Below, one piece after another: positions 48,816 through 63,469 of a stretch of DNA of 64,000 bases. The notes beneath the pieces are model-generated. The model did no database searches. It saw only the letters and a program-made list of their open reading frames with translations, and was not told where the DNA came from. Source of the DNA: Margaritifera margaritifera. Its lineage: Eukaryota > Mollusca > Bivalvia > Unionida > Margaritiferidae. The DNA lies in assembly GCA_029931535.1 (NCBI GenBank), contig JAQPZY010001419.1, positions 2,707,001 through 2,771,000 on the forward strand, read 5' to 3'. Positions within the stretch are counted from its first letter, which is position 1. Each line of letters starts with the position of its first letter. Position numbers and translations under genes: made by a program.

Positions 48816-50055
48816 TAATTCTTATCAGCATTTTCAGTAACTCAACTGATTTTTTATGTGTTTGTGTGCGCAACAACTTCCACTTTCCCTAGAGATGCCA
48901 TATTCGATGTTGAAATACCTAAGGAAAAAAATTAACGTAAAAATCCTACTATACATCTACTCTAAGCAGAGACATGAAAATATATAATTTAATTGGAACG
49001 CGTAGTTCCTACATCACTGACAGTCACATGCATGTTCGTTTATATGTTTAATCTCTCTCTCTCTCTCTCTCTCTCTCTTCATTACGGTTAACGCGTATTA
49101 TCTTTCGATATTTAACTAAAGACTAGAAAATCAAACGTTTGGATAAGAACGCATCTGTGTCTCTGTAAATGCAATAAATATTTTACCTATCAATGTCAAA
49201 TGTATATAATTTTATAATAACAATAATGGATGATTCATCGAAATTTCTCGAATGAATTGCCTTGGATTAAGTGACCCATGCCAAAGAAGATATGCTTTGA
49301 TCACCTAAAAACGAAAACAAAAATGCTCAATTTATCTGTTACAATATACACATTTTATAAACAGATGGGAGACATATATAAGATCAACTTGGGGTTGGAA
49401 AGGCACATTCTATTCTTTTCCATAGAACTCAATAAAAATTGCAATCTTACCGAACAATATATTTCAGTTTACTATACATAGAGCAAAATCAGATGCTAAC
49501 GACATTAAAATAGATTCAGATATTTCAAATCAAAATTACAGGTGTATACTTATAAACACTTATGGTTATAATCGTGACACTCCAAGTTGTACACTGAAGT
49601 GATGCAGAATATAGACCACTTAGAAAATCAGCATATAATCATTAAAGGTGACTTAAATTTAATCATGAACGCAATACATATAATCACAACTACAAAAAAA
49701 AAAAACAAAGCTAAGAGATGCAGTAATTCATATTTGTGCTAAATATAGTCTTATTGATATTTGGTTAGAAAGAAATATGGATACAAAAAGATACACTTAA
49801 AGGAAGAACAACCCCATCAAGCAGGCAAGGTTAAATTTCTTTTTAGTTTGAGAAACCATTTTTACAATGATAGATAATGCCTGTACAAAACTGGGTTATA
49901 GAACTTGACCATTCTCTAGTCCATTTAACTCTTCTTCTTAGAAAAAATAGAAAACACAGAACATTCTGGAAATTTAACAAGTCTCTATTGAGAAATTTAG
50001 AATACCTAACACTTGTCAAGGACGCAGTTCAAGTCTGAATAGGAAAAGGAAATCT

Positions 50056-51011
50056 ATGCCTTTTGCAGTGCCAATGATTTGGAGAAAGCCAACAGATCAT
50101 ATCAGCAATTGTTACTTCTGCATGGTGCCTCCAGTTGGGAAAGGTGTGTCAAAGAAGAAAAAGTGGACTGTGCATTATCCAAACATTCCGTCAGCTATAC
50201 GCTCAGTACCCCACGGAGTGCCTGTTCCTGATGCACCAGAATCATTCTCACTTGAGTCAGACGAGGAAGAGGATGAAACTTCGAGTCCTGAACCATCAAT
50301 GTCACATGACCCATATGTTCTTCCATCCTCTGAACCACACCTCATAACACAAGGTGAACTGAATGACCTTGTCAGGGATTTGGAACTTCCCAAGAGTAAG
50401 GCAGAACTGTTGGGCTCCAGACTACAGCAGTGGAATCTCCTGGCAGGTGATGTTAGGGTTTCCATATTCCGTGACCGTCAAAGGATCTTGTAACCTGCAA
50501 CAACATCGATGGTGTGATGGCAGCCCTCAATATCGTTCATGATCCAGATGAGTGGAGACTGTTCATTGATTCATCGAAGACGAGTCTTAAAGCTGTTTTG
50601 CTGCATACTGGCAGTGTTTTGCCATCAATTCCAGTTGGTCATGCAATCCATATGAAGGAAACCTATGAAAATATGAAACAACTTTTGAGGTGAATAAACT
50701 ATGACCCACATCAGTGGCAGCTTTGTGGAGATTTCAAGGTTCTTGCTCTCTTGCTTGGTCTGCAGACTGGATACACAAAGTACTGCTGTTTTCTCTGCGA
50801 ATAGAATAGTCTCGCGAGAGATTACCGCTACATTAAGAGAGATTGGCCACTCCGACAGTCATTGGAGCCTGGGATGAAAAGTGTTCAGCATCCACCACTT
50901 GTTGAATCAAGGAAGGTTTAGTTACCACCCTTGCACATCAAGCTGGGTCTGATAAAGAACTTTGTCAAGGCCATGGAGAAAACACAAGCAGCTTTCATGA
51001 CATTTAAATAA
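50056..51011 (+). pseudogene. Gene fragment of the multicopy family, unit 3
   Basis: Open for 145 codons to 50493. Differs from unit 2 in GGGATG for GGAATG after GAGCCT. Confidence 0.65.
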
Positions 51012-51235
51012 TGAAAATATATGCACTGTAAATATTGAGAAACTGAATAACCAGGTAAAATAGTTCAATTAAAACACCTTATATGAAACTTCACAGGGTT
51101 TAAGTAGTTCAATGGTAGAATGGGTGGGGTGAGAAGTGACAAATCTTACCTCTTACATTCTGGAGTTAGCTCTGCTCTGCTACTGTGTTTTATTACTATA
51201 GTACTATTTATTACTATTGTAAACAGTTCTTCCGT

Positions 51236-52163
51236 AAAACTAAGAAGCTAGCCTTTTGAGAAAAAAAGATTTATATTTGAGATCCTAAATTTCTGACCTA
51301 TGTTATATTTTGGCGTTTCATAGGTATCCGTTGTCAAGTACCCAAATAGGTTAGTCCATACTTTAGACCCATGTTTTGGCTCAATCATGTTAATTTGTGA
51401 CACACATACCGATGTGTGATAACTACTATTATATCACTCACTAAGGTTAAGCAACATATCTATCTCTTTTCTGGCTTCATTTTCACTGAAATATGCCAAC
51501 ATTTTCATCTTAAGAGTTCGATTAAACCTATCTATTACAGATGCTCTTTTGTCTGATTAAGTGTAAAAGTATTCAATATTTTCCTTTTCCAATAATTCTT
51601 TGACTTTTAATTAACCGTTTTTGTTCTGATTTTGCTCATACAATATTTTTTCAAAAGCGTTGCGTATGTCATCAACTGTTTTGTTTTCACTTTTAGCCCA
51701 ATCGTATTTTGAGAAAACATCTATTACTGTCAAGATGAAGTTGTATCTATTGTTGCAATTTTCATCCGTTTTAATATCTCAGATATCTGCGTGAACTTGG
51801 TCTCCTGAGTAACTAACATAGATCCTTCTGTATGAGTGACTAACATAGATCCTTCTGTATGAGTGACTAACATGGACCCTTCTGTATGAGTGACTAACAT
51901 GGACCCCTTCTGTATGAGTGACTAACATAGATCCTTCTGTATGAGTGACTAACATGGACCCTTCTGTATGAGTGAATAACATGGCCCCTTCTGTATGAGT
52001 GACTCACATAGATCCTTCTCTATGAGTGACTAACATGGACCCTTCTGCATATAAATCTTGTATTGCCTTCTTGTGTAATGGGTATCTAGATTGTTCAGTC
52101 AAACAAACTTTAAATTCGGAGTATTTCATCTTCTTATCACGTAAAATGTGTTCCCACAAAAAT
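51236..52163 (-). pseudogene. Integrase remnant, unit 4
   Basis: The extra C in the minisatellite joins the THTEGS frame to the SHSYRR frame. Otherwise as in units 5-7. Confidence 0.65.
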
Positions 52164-53403
52164 AATTCTTATCAGCATTTTCAGTAACTCAACTGATTTT
52201 TTATGTGTTTGTGTGCGCAACAACTTCCACTTTCCCTAGAGATGCCATATTCGATGTTGAAATACCTAAGGAAAAAAATTAACGTAAAAATCCTACTATA
52301 CATCTACTCTAAGCAGAGACATGAAAATATATAATTTAATTGGAACGCGTAGTTCCTACATCACTGACAGTCACATGCATGTTCGTTTATATGTTTAATC
52401 TCTCTCTCTCTCTCTCTCTCTCTCTTCATTACGGTTAACGCGTATTATCTTTCGATATTTAACTAAAGACTAGAAAATCAAACGTTTGGATAAGAACGCA
52501 TCTGTGTCTCTGTAAATGCAATAAATATTTTACCTATCAATGTCAAATGTATATAATTTTATAATAACAATAATGGATGATTCATCGAAATTTCTCGAAT
52601 GAATTGCCTTGGATTAAGTGACCCATGCCAAAGAAGATATGCTTTGATCACCTAAAAACGAAAACAAAAATGCTCAATTTATCTGTTACAATATACACAT
52701 TTTATAAACAGATGGGAGACATATATAAGATCAACTTGGGGTTGGAAAGGCACATTCTATTCTTTTCCATAGAACTCAATAAAAATTGCAATCTTACCGA
52801 ACAATATATTTCAGTTTACTATACATAGAGCAAAATCAGATGCTAACGACATTAAAATAGATTCAGATATTTCAAATCAAAATTACAGGTGTATACTTAT
52901 AAACACTTATGGTTATAATCGTGACACTCCAAGTTGTACACTGAAGTGATGCAGAATATAGACCACTTAGAAAATCAGCATATAATCATTAAAGGTGACT
53001 TAAATTTAATCATGAACGCAATACATATAATCACAACTACAAAAAAAAAAAAACAAAGCTAAGAGATGCAGTAATTCATATTTGTGCTAAATATAGTCTT
53101 ATTGATATTTGGTTAGAAAGAAATATGGATACAAAAAGATACACTTAAAGGAAGAACAACCCCATCAAGCAGGCAAGGTTAAATTTCTTTTTAGTTTGAG
53201 AAACCATTTTTACAATGATAGATAATGCCTGTACAAAACTAGGTTATAGAACTTGACCATTCTCTAGTCCATTTAACTCTTCTTCTTAGAAAAAATAGAA
53301 AACACAGAACATTCTGGAAATTTAACAAGTCTCTATTGAGAAATTTAGAATACCTAACACTTGTCAAGGACGCAGTTCAAGTCTGAATAGGAAAAGGAAA
53401 TCT

Positions 53404-54359
53404 ATGCCTTTTGCAGTGCCAATGATTTGGAGAAAGCCAACAGATCATATCAGCAATTGTTACTTCTGCATGGTGCCTCCAGTTGGGAAAGGTGTGTCAA
53501 AGAAGAAAAAGTGGACTGTGCATTATCCAAACATTCCGTCAGCTATACGCTCAGTACCCCACGGAGTGCCTGTTCCTGATGCACCAGAATCATTCTCACT
53601 TGAGTCAGACGAGGAAGAGGATGAAACTTCGAGTCCTGAACCATCAATGTCACATGACCCATATGTTCTTCCATCCTCTGAACCACACCTCATAACACAA
53701 GGTGAACTGAATGACCTTGTCAGGGATTTGGAACTTCCCAAGAGTAAGGCAGAACTGTTGGGCTCCAGACTACAGCAGTGGAATCTCCTGGCAGGTGATG
53801 TTAGGGTTTCCATATTCCGTGACCGTCAAAGGATCTTGTAACCTGCAACAACATCGATGGTGTGATGGCAGCCCTCAATATCGTTCATGATCCAGATGAG
53901 TGGAGACTGTTCATTGATTCATCGAAGACGAGTCTTAAAGCTGTTTTGCTGCATACTGGCAGTGTTTTGCCATCAATTCCAGTTGGTCATGCAATCCATA
54001 TGAAGGAAACCTATGAAAATATGAAACAACTTTTGAGGTGAATAAACTATGACCCACATCAGTGGCAGCTTTGTGGAGATTTCAAGGTTCTTGCTCTCTT
54101 GCTTGGTCTGCAGACTGGATACACAAAGTACTGCTGTTTTCTCTGCGAATAGAATAGTCTCGCGAGAGATTACCGCTACATTAAGAGAGATTGGCCACTC
54201 CGACAGTCATTGGAGCCTGGAATGAAAAGTGTTCAGCATCCACCACTTGTTGAATCAAGGAAGGTTTAGTTACCACCCTTGCACATCAAGCTGGGTCTGA
54301 TAAAGAACTTTGTCAAGGCCATGGAGAAAACACAAGCAGCTTTCATGACATTTAAATAA
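53404..54359 (+). pseudogene. Gene fragment of the multicopy family, unit 4
   Basis: Open to 53841, then the shared deletion stop and later nonsense codons. Confidence 0.65.
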
Positions 54360-54573
54360 TGAAAATATATGCACTGTAAATATTGAGAAACTGAATAACC
54401 AGGTAAAATAGTTCAATTAAAACACCTTATATGAAACTTCACAGGGTTTAAGTAGTTCAATGGTAGAATGGGTGGGGTGAGAAGTGACAAATCTTACCTC
54501 TTACATTCTGGAGTTAGCTCTGCTCTGCTACTGTGTTTTATTACTATAGTACTATTTATTACTATTGTAAACA

Positions 54574-55508
54574 GTTCTTCCGTAAAACTAAGAAGCTAGC
54601 CTTTTGAGAAAAAAAGATTTATATTTGAGATCCTAAATTTCTGACCTATGTTATATTTTGGCGTTTCATAGGTATCCGTTGTCAAGTACCCAAATAGGTT
54701 AGTCCATACTTTAGACCCATGTTTTGGCTCAATCATGTTAATTTGTGACACACATACCGATGTGTGATAACTACTATTATATCACTCACTAAGGTTAAGC
54801 AACATATCTATCTCTTTTCTGGCTTCATTTTCACTGAAATATGCCAACATTTTCATCTTAAGAGTTCGATTAAACCTATCTATTACAGATGCTCTTTTGT
54901 CTGATTAAGTGTAAAAGTATTCAATATTTTCCTTTTCCAATAATTCTTTGACTTTTAATTAACCGTTTTTGTTCTGATTTTGCTCATACAATATTTTTTC
55001 AAAAGCGTTGCGTATGTCATCAACTGTTTTGTTTTCACTTTTAGCCCAATCGTATTTTGAGAAAACATCTATTACTGTCAAGATGAAGTTGTATCTATTG
55101 TTGCAATTTTCATCCGTTTTAATATCTCAGATATCTGCGTGAACTTGGTCTCCTGAGTAACTAACATAGATCCTTCTGTATGAGTGACTAACATAGATCC
55201 TTCTGTATGAGTGACTAACATGGACCCTTCTGTATGAGTGACTAACATGGACCCTTCTGTATGAGTGACTAACATAGATCCTTCTGTATGAGTGACTAAC
55301 ATGGACCCTTCTGTATGAGTGAATAACATGGCCCCTTCTGTATGAGTGACTCACATAGATCCTTCTCTATGAGTGACTAACATGGACCCTTCTGCATATA
55401 AATCTTGTATTGCCTTCTTGTGTAATGGGTATCTAGATTGTTCAGTCAAACAAACTTTAAATTCGGAGTATTTCATCTTCTTATCACGTAAAATGTGTTC
55501 CCACAAAA
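54574..55508 (-). pseudogene. Integrase remnant, unit 5
   Basis: Nine minisatellite repeats; otherwise the subfamily B consensus. Confidence 0.65.
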
Positions 55509-55742
55509 ATAATTCTTATCAGCATTTTCAGTAACTCAACTGATTTTTTATGTGTTTGTGTGCGCAACAACTTCCACTTTCCCTAGAGATGCCATATTCG
55601 ATGTTGAAATACCTAAGGAAAAAAATTAACGTAAAAATCCTACTATACATCTACTCTAAGCAGAGACATGAAAATATATAATTTAATTGGAACGCGTAGT
55701 TCCTACATCACTGACAGTCACATGCATGTTCGTTTATATGTT

Positions 55743-55782
<40 letters not shown>

Positions 55783-56757
55783 ATTACGGTTAACGCGTAT
55801 TATCTTTCGATATTTAACTAAAGACTAGAAAATCAAACGTTTGGATAAGAACGCATCTGTGTCTCTGTAAATGCAATAAATATTTTACCTATCAATGTCA
55901 AATGTATATAATTTTATAATAACAATAATGGATGATTCATCGAAATTTCTCGAATGAATTGCCTTGGATTAAGTGACCCATGCCAAAGAAGATATGCTTT
56001 GATCACCTAAAAACGAAAACAAAAATGCTCAATTTATCTGTTACAATATACACATTTTATAAACAGATGGGAGACATATATAAGATCAACTTGGGGTTGG
56101 AAAGGCACATTCTATTCTTTTCCATAGAACTCAATAAAAATTGCAATCTTACCGAACAATATATTTCAGTTTACTATACATAGAGCAAAATCAGATGCTA
56201 ACGACATTAAAATAGATTCAGATATTTCAAATCAAAATTACAGGTGTATACTTATAAACACTTATGGTTATAATCGTGACACTCCAAGTTTTACACTGAA
56301 GTGATGCAGAATATAGACCACTTAGAAAATCAGCATATAATCATTAAAGGTGACTTAAATTTAATCATGAACGCAATACATATAATCACAACTACAAAAA
56401 AAAAAAACAAAGCTAAGAGATGCAGTAATTCATATTTGTGCTAAATATAGTCTTATTGATATTTGGTTAGAAAGAAATATGGATACAAAAAGATACACTT
56501 AAAGGAAGAACAACCCCATCAAGCAGGCAAGGTTAAATTTCTTTTTAGTTTGAGAAACCATTTTTACAATGATAGATAATGCCTGTACAAAACTAGGTTA
56601 TAGAACTTGACCATTCTCTAGTCCATTTAACTCTTCTTCTTAGAAAAAATAGAAAACACAGAACATTCTGGAAATTTAACAAGTCTCTATTGAGAAATTT
56701 AGAATACCTAACACTTGTCAAGGACGCAGTTCAAGTCTGAATAGGAAAAGGAAATCT

Positions 56758-57713
56758 ATGCCTTTTGCAGTGCCAATGATTTGGAGAAAGCCAACAGATC
56801 ATATCAGCAATTGTTACTTCTGCATGGTGCCTCCAGTTGGGAAAGGTGTGTCAAAGAAGAAAAAGTGGACTGTGCATTATCCAAACATTCCGTCAGCTAT
56901 ACGCTCAGTACCCCACGGAGTGCCTGTTCCTGATGCACCAGAATCATTCTCACTTGAGTCAGACGAGGAAGAGGATGAAACTTCGAGTCCTGAACCATCA
57001 ATGTCACATGACCCATATGTTCTTCCATCCTCTGAACCACACCTCATAACACAAGGTGAACTGAATGACCTTGTCAGGGATTTGGAACTTCCCAAGAGTA
57101 AGGCAGAACTGTTGGGCTCCAGACTACAGCAGTGGAATCTCCTGGCAGGTGATGTTAGGGTTTCCATATTCCGTGACCGTCAAAGGATCTTGTAACCTGC
57201 AACAACATCGATGGTGTGATGGCAGCCCTCAATATCGTTCATGATCCAGATGAGTGGAGACTGTTCATTGATTCATCGAAGACGAGTCTTAAAGCTGTTT
57301 TGCTGCATACTGGCAGTGTTTTGCCATCAATTCCAGTTGGTCATGCAATCCATATGAAGGAAACCTATGAAAATATGAAACAACTTTTGAGGTGAATAAA
57401 CTATGACCCACATCAGTGGCAGCTTTGTGGAGATTTCAAGGTTCTTGCTCTCTTGCTTGGTCTGCAGACTGGATACACAAAGTACTGCTGTTTTCTCTGC
57501 GAATAGAATAGTCTCGCGAGAGATTACCGCTACATTAAGAGAGATTGGCCACTCCGACAGTCATTGGAGCCTGGGATGAAAAGTGTTCAGCATCCACCAC
57601 TTGTTGAATCAAGGAAGGTTTAGTTACCACCCTTGCACATCAAGCTGGGTCTGATAAAGAACTTTGTCAAGGCCATGGAGAAAACACAAGCAGCTTTCAT
57701 GACATTTAAATAA
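56758..57713 (+). pseudogene. Gene fragment of the multicopy family, unit 5
   Basis: Open to 57195. Encodes the same 145 residues as units 2-4. Confidence 0.65.
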
Positions 57714-57928
57714 TGAAAATATATGCACTGTAAATATTGAGAAACTGAATAACCAGGTAAAATAGTTCAATTAAAACACCTTATATGAAACTTCACAGGG
57801 TTTAAGTAGTTCAATGGTAGAATGGGTGGGGTGAGAAGTGACAAATCTTACCTCTTACATTCTGGAAGTTAGCTCTGCTCTGCTACTGTGTTTTATTACT
57901 ATAGTACTATTTATTACTATTGTAAACA

Positions 57929-58862
57929 GTTCTTCCGTAAAACTAAGAAGCTAGCCTTTTGAGAAAAAAAGATTTATATTTGAGATCCTAAATTTCTGAC
58001 CTATGTTATATTTTGGCGTTTCATAGGTATCCGTTGTCAAGTACCCAAATAGGTTAGTCCATACTTTAGACCCATGTTTTGGCTCAATCATGTTAATTTG
58101 TGACACACATACCGATGTGTGATAACTACTATTATATCACTCACTAAGGTTAAGCAACATATCTATCTCTTTTCTGGCTTCATTTTCACTGAAATATGCC
58201 AACATTTTCATCTTAAGAGTTCGATTAAACCTATCTATTACAGATGCTCTTTTGTCTGATTAAGTGTAAAAGTATTCAATATTTTCCTTTTCCAATAATT
58301 CTTTGACTTTTAATTAACCGTTTTTGTTCTGATTTTGCTCATACAATATTTTTTCAAAAGCGTTGCGTATGTCATCAACTGTTTTGTTTTCACTTTTAGC
58401 CCAATCGTATTTTGAGAAAACATCTATTACTGTCAAGATGAAGTTGTATCTATTGTTGCAATTTTCATCCGTTTTAATATCTCAGATATCTGCGTGAACT
58501 TGGTCTCCTGAGTAACTAACATAGATCCTTCTGTATGAGTGACTAACATAGATCCTTCTGTATGAGTGACTAACATGGACCCTTCTGTATGAGTGACTAA
58601 CATGGACCCTTCTGTATGAGTGACTAACATAGATCCTTCTGTATGAGTGACTAACATGGACCCTTCTGTATGAGTGAATAACATGGCCCCTTCTGTATGA
58701 GTGACTCACATAGATCCTTCTCTATGAGTGACTAACATGGACCCTTCTGCATATAAATCTTGTATTGCCTTCTTGTGTAATGGGTATCTAGATTGTTCAG
58801 TCAAACAAACTTTAAATTCGGAGTATTTCATCTTCTTATCACGTAAAATGTGTTCCCACAAA
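57929..58862 (-). pseudogene. Integrase remnant, unit 6
   Basis: Nine minisatellite repeats; subfamily B consensus. Confidence 0.65.
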
Positions 58863-60105
58863 AATAATTCTTATCAGCATTTTCAGTAACTCAACTGATT
58901 TTTTATGTGTTTGTGTGCGCAACAACTTCCACTTTCCCTAGAGATGCCATATTCGATGTTGAAATACCTAAGGAAAAAAATTAACGTAAAAATCCTACTA
59001 TACATCTACTCTAAGCAGAGACATGAAAATATATAATTTAATTGGAACGCGTAGTTCCTACATCACTGACAGTCACATGCATGTTCGTTTATATGTTTAA
59101 TCTCTCTCTCTCTCTCTCTCTCTCTCTTCATTACGGTTAACGCGTATTATCTTTCGATATTTAACTAAAGACTAGAAAATCAAACGTTTGGATAAGAACG
59201 CATCTGTGTCTCTGTAAATGCAATAAATATTTTACCTATCAATGTCAAATGTATATAATTTTATAATAACAATAATGGATGATTCATCGAAATTTCTCGA
59301 ATGAATTGCCTTGGATTAAGTGACCCATGCCAAAGAAGATATGCTTTGATCACCTAAAAACGAAAACAAAAATGCTCAATTTATCTGTTACAATATACAC
59401 ATTTTATAAACAGATGGGAGACATATATAAGATCAACTTGGGGTTGGAAAGGCACATTCTATTCTTTTCCATAGAACTCAATAAAAATTGCAATCTTACC
59501 GAACAATATATTTCAGTTTACTATACATAGAGCAAAATCAGATGCTAACGACATTAAAATAGATTCAGATATTTCAAATCAAAATTACAGGTGTATACTT
59601 ATAAACACTTATGGTTATAATCGTGACACTCCAAGTTTTACACTGAAGTGATGCAGAATATAGACCACTTAGAAAATCAGCATATAATCATTAAAGGTGA
59701 CTTAAATTTAATCATGAACGCAATACATATAATCACAACTACAAAAAAAAAAAAACAAAGCTAAGAGATGCAGTAATTCATATTTGTGCTAAATATAGTC
59801 TTATTGATATTTGGTTAGAAAGAAATATGGATACAAAAAGATACACTTAAAGGAAGAACAACCCCATCAAGCAGGCAAGGTTAAATTTCTTTTTAGTTTG
59901 AGAAACCATTTTTACAATGATAGATAATGCCTGTACAAAACTAGGTTATAGAACTTGACCATTCTCTAGTCCATTTAACTCTTCTTCTTAGAAAAAATAG
60001 AAAACACAGAACATTCTGGAAATTTAACAAGTCTCTATTGAGAAATTTAGAATACCTAACACTTGTCAAGGACGCAGTTCAAGTCTGAATAGGAAAAGGA
60101 AATCT

Positions 60106-61061
60106 ATGCCTTTTGCAGTGCCAATGATTTGGAGAAAGCCAACAGATCATATCAGCAATTGTTACTTCTGCATGGTGCCTCCAGTTGGGAAAGGTGTGTC
60201 AAAGAAGAAAAAGTGGACTGTGCATTATCCAAACATTCCGTCAGCTATACGCTCAGTACCCCACGGAGTGCCTGTTCCTGATGCACCAGAATCATTCTCA
60301 CTTGAGTCAGACGAGGAAGAGGATGAAACTTCGAGTCCTGAACCATCAATGTCACATGACCCATATGTTCTTCCATCCTCTGAACCACACCTCATAACAC
60401 AAGGTGAACTGAATGACCTTGTCAGGGATTTGGAACTTCCCAAGAGTAAGGCAGAACTGTTGGGCTCCAGACTACAGCAGTGGAATCTCCTGGAAGGTGA
60501 TGTTAGGGTTTCCATATTCCGTGACCGTCAAAGGATCTTGTAACCTGCAACAACATCGATGGTGTGATGGCAGCCCTCAATATCGTTCATGATCCAGATG
60601 AGTGGAGACTGTTCATTGATTCATCGAAGACGAGTCTTAAAGCTGTTTTGCTGCATACTGGCAGTGTTTTGCCATCAATTCCAGTTGGTCATGCAATCCA
60701 TATGAAGGAAACCTATGAAAATATGAAACAACTTTTGAGGTGAATAAACTATGACCCACATCAGTGGCAGCTTTGTGGAGATTTCAAGGTTCTTGCTCTC
60801 TTGCTTGGTCTGCAGACTGGATACACAAAGTACTGCTGTTTTCTCTGCGAATAGAATAGTCTCGCGAGAGATTACCGCTACATTAAGAGAGATTGGCCAC
60901 TCCGACAGTCATTGGAGCCTGGGATGAAAAGTGTTCAGCATCCACCACTTGTTGAATCAAGGAAGGTTTAGTTACCACCCTTGCACATCAAGCTGGGTCT
61001 GATAAAGAACTTTGTCAAGGCCATGGAGAAAACACAAGCAGCTTTCATGACATTTAAATAA
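60106..61061 (+). pseudogene. Gene fragment of the multicopy family, unit 6
   Basis: Open to 60543. One residue differs from units 2-5 (Glu for Ala before GDVRVS). Confidence 0.65.
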
Positions 61062-61275
61062 TGAAAATATATGCACTGTAAATATTGAGAAACTGAATAA
61101 CCAGGTAAAATAGTTCAATTAAAACACCTTATATGAAACTTCACAGGGTTTAAGTAGTTCAATGGTAGAATGGGTGGGGTGAGAAGTGACAAATCTTACC
61201 TCTTACATTCTGAAGTTAGCTCTGCTCTGCTACTGTGTTTTATTACTATAGTACTATTTATTACTATTGTAAACA

Positions 61276-62209
61276 GTTCTTCCGTAAAACTAAGAAGCTA
61301 GCCTTTTGAGAAAAAAAGATTTATATTTGAGATCCTAAATTTCTGACCTATGTTATATTTTGGCGTTTCATAGGTATCCGTTGTCAAGTACCCAAATAGG
61401 TTAGTCCATACTTTAGACCCATGTTTTGGCTCAATCATGTTAATTTGTGACACACATACCGATGTGTGATAACTACTATTATATCACTCACTAAGGTTAA
61501 GCAACATATCTATCTCTTTTCTGGCTTCATTTTCACTGAAATATGCCAACATTTTCATCTTAAGAGTTCGATTAAACCTATCTATTACAGATGCTCTTTT
61601 GTCTGATTAAGTGTAAAAGTATTCAATATTTTCCTTTTCCAATAATTCTTTGACTTTTAATTAACCGTTTTTGTTCTGATTTTGCTCATACAATATTTTT
61701 TCAAAAGCGTTGCGTATGTCATCAACTGTTTTGTTTTCACTTTTAGCCCAATCGTATTTTGAGAAAACATCTATTACTGTCAAGATGAAGTTGTATCTAT
61801 TGTTGCAATTTTCATCCGTTTTAATATCTCAGATATCTGCGTGAACTTGGTCTCCTGAGTAACTAACATAGATCCTTCTGTATGAGTGACTAACATAGAT
61901 CCTTCTGTATGAGTGACTAACATGGACCCTTCTGTATGAGTGACTAACATGGACCCTTCTGTATGAGTGACTAACATAGATCCTTCTGTATGAGTGACTA
62001 ACATGGACCCTTCTGTATGAGTGAATAACATGGCCCCTTCTGTATGAGTGACTCACATAGATCCTTCTCTATGAGTGACTAACATGGACCCTTCTGCATA
62101 TAAATCTTGTATTGCCTTCTTGTGTAATGGGTATCTAGATTGTTCAGTCAAACAAACTTTAAATTCGGAGTATTTCATCTTCTTATCACGTAAAATGTGT
62201 TCCCACAAA
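61276..62209 (-). pseudogene. Integrase remnant, unit 7
   Basis: As in unit 6. Confidence 0.65.
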
Positions 62210-62444
62210 AATAATTCTTATCAGCATTTTCAGTAACTCAACTGATTTTTTATGTGTTTGTGTGCGCAACAACTTCCACTTTCCCTAGAGATGCCATATT
62301 CGATGTTGAAATACCTAAGGAAAAAAATTAACGTAAAAATCCTACTATACATCTACTCTAAGCAGAGACATGAAAATATATAATTTAATTGGAACGCGTA
62401 GTTCCTACATCACTGACAGTCACATGCATGTTCGTTTATATGTT

Positions 62445-62494
<50 letters not shown>

Positions 62495-63469
62495 ATTACG
62501 GTTAACGCGTATTATCTTTCGATATTTAACTAAAGACTAGAAAATCAAACGTTTGGATAAGAACGCATCTGTGTCTCTGTAAATGCAATAAATATTTTAC
62601 CTATCAATGTCAAATGTATATAATTTTATAATAACAATAATGGATGATTCATCGAAATTTCTCGAATGAATTGCCTTGGATTAAGTGACCCATGCCAAAG
62701 AAGATATGCTTTGATCACCTAAAAACGAAAACAAAAATGCTCAATTTATCTGTTACAATATACACATTTTATAAACAGATGGGAGACATATATAAGATCA
62801 ACTTGGGGTTGGAAAGGCACATTCTATTCTTTTCCATAGAACTCAATAAAAATTGCAATCTTACCGAACAATATATTTCAGTTTACTATACATAGAGCAA
62901 AATCAGATGCTAACGACATTAAAATAGATTCAGATATTTCAAATCAAAATTACAGGTGTATACTTATAAACACTTATGGTTATAATCGTGACACTCCAAG
63001 TTTTACACTGAAGTGATGCAGAATATAGACCACTTAGAAAATCAGCATATAATCATTAAAGGTGACTTAAATTTAATCATGAACGCAATACATATAATCA
63101 CAACTACAAAAAAAAAAAACAAAGCTAAGAGATGCAGTAATTCATATTTGTGCTAAATATAGTCTTATTGATATTTGGTTAGAAAGAAATATGGATACAA
63201 AAAGATACACTTAAAGGAAGAACAACCCCATCAAGCAGGCAAGGTTAAATTTCTTTTTAGTTTGAGAAACCATTTTTACAATGATAGATAATGCCTGTAC
63301 AAAACTAGGTTATAGAACTTGACCATTCTCTAGTCCATTTAACTCTTCTTCTTAGAAAAAATAGAAAACACAGAACATTCTGGAAATTTAACAAGTCTCT
63401 ATTGAGAAATTTAGAATACCTAACACTTGTCAAGGACGCAGTTCAAGTCTGAATAGGAAAAGGAAATCT

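Larger units (their letters stand above)
47799..51235 (+). repeat. Macrosatellite unit 3 (3,437 bp)
   Basis: Subfamily A, with the 12-unit minisatellite (about 48381-48701) and CCCTGCTGC variant otherwise seen only in unit 1. LINE piece at about 49385-50045. Confidence 0.95.
51236..54573 (+). repeat. Macrosatellite unit 4 (3,338 bp)
   Basis: First unit of subfamily B (TTCCGTAAAACT, TTCTTTGACTTT, GAAGTTGTATC). Minisatellite at about 51811-52048 with nine units and a private extra C near 51905. LINE piece at about 52732-53393. Confidence 0.95.
54574..57928 (+). repeat. Macrosatellite unit 5 (3,355 bp)
   Basis: Subfamily B. First unit with CCAAGTTTTACAC in place of CCAAGTTGTACAC. CT tract longer, at about 55746-55781. 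Minisatellite of nine units at about 55157-55396. LINE piece at about 56087-56747. Confidence 0.95.
57929..61275 (+). repeat. Macrosatellite unit 6 (3,347 bp)
   Basis: Subfamily B. Shares CTGGAAGGTGATG with unit 7 where other units have CTGGCAGGTGATG. Minisatellite of nine units at about 58512-58751. LINE piece at about 59434-60095. Confidence 0.95.
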
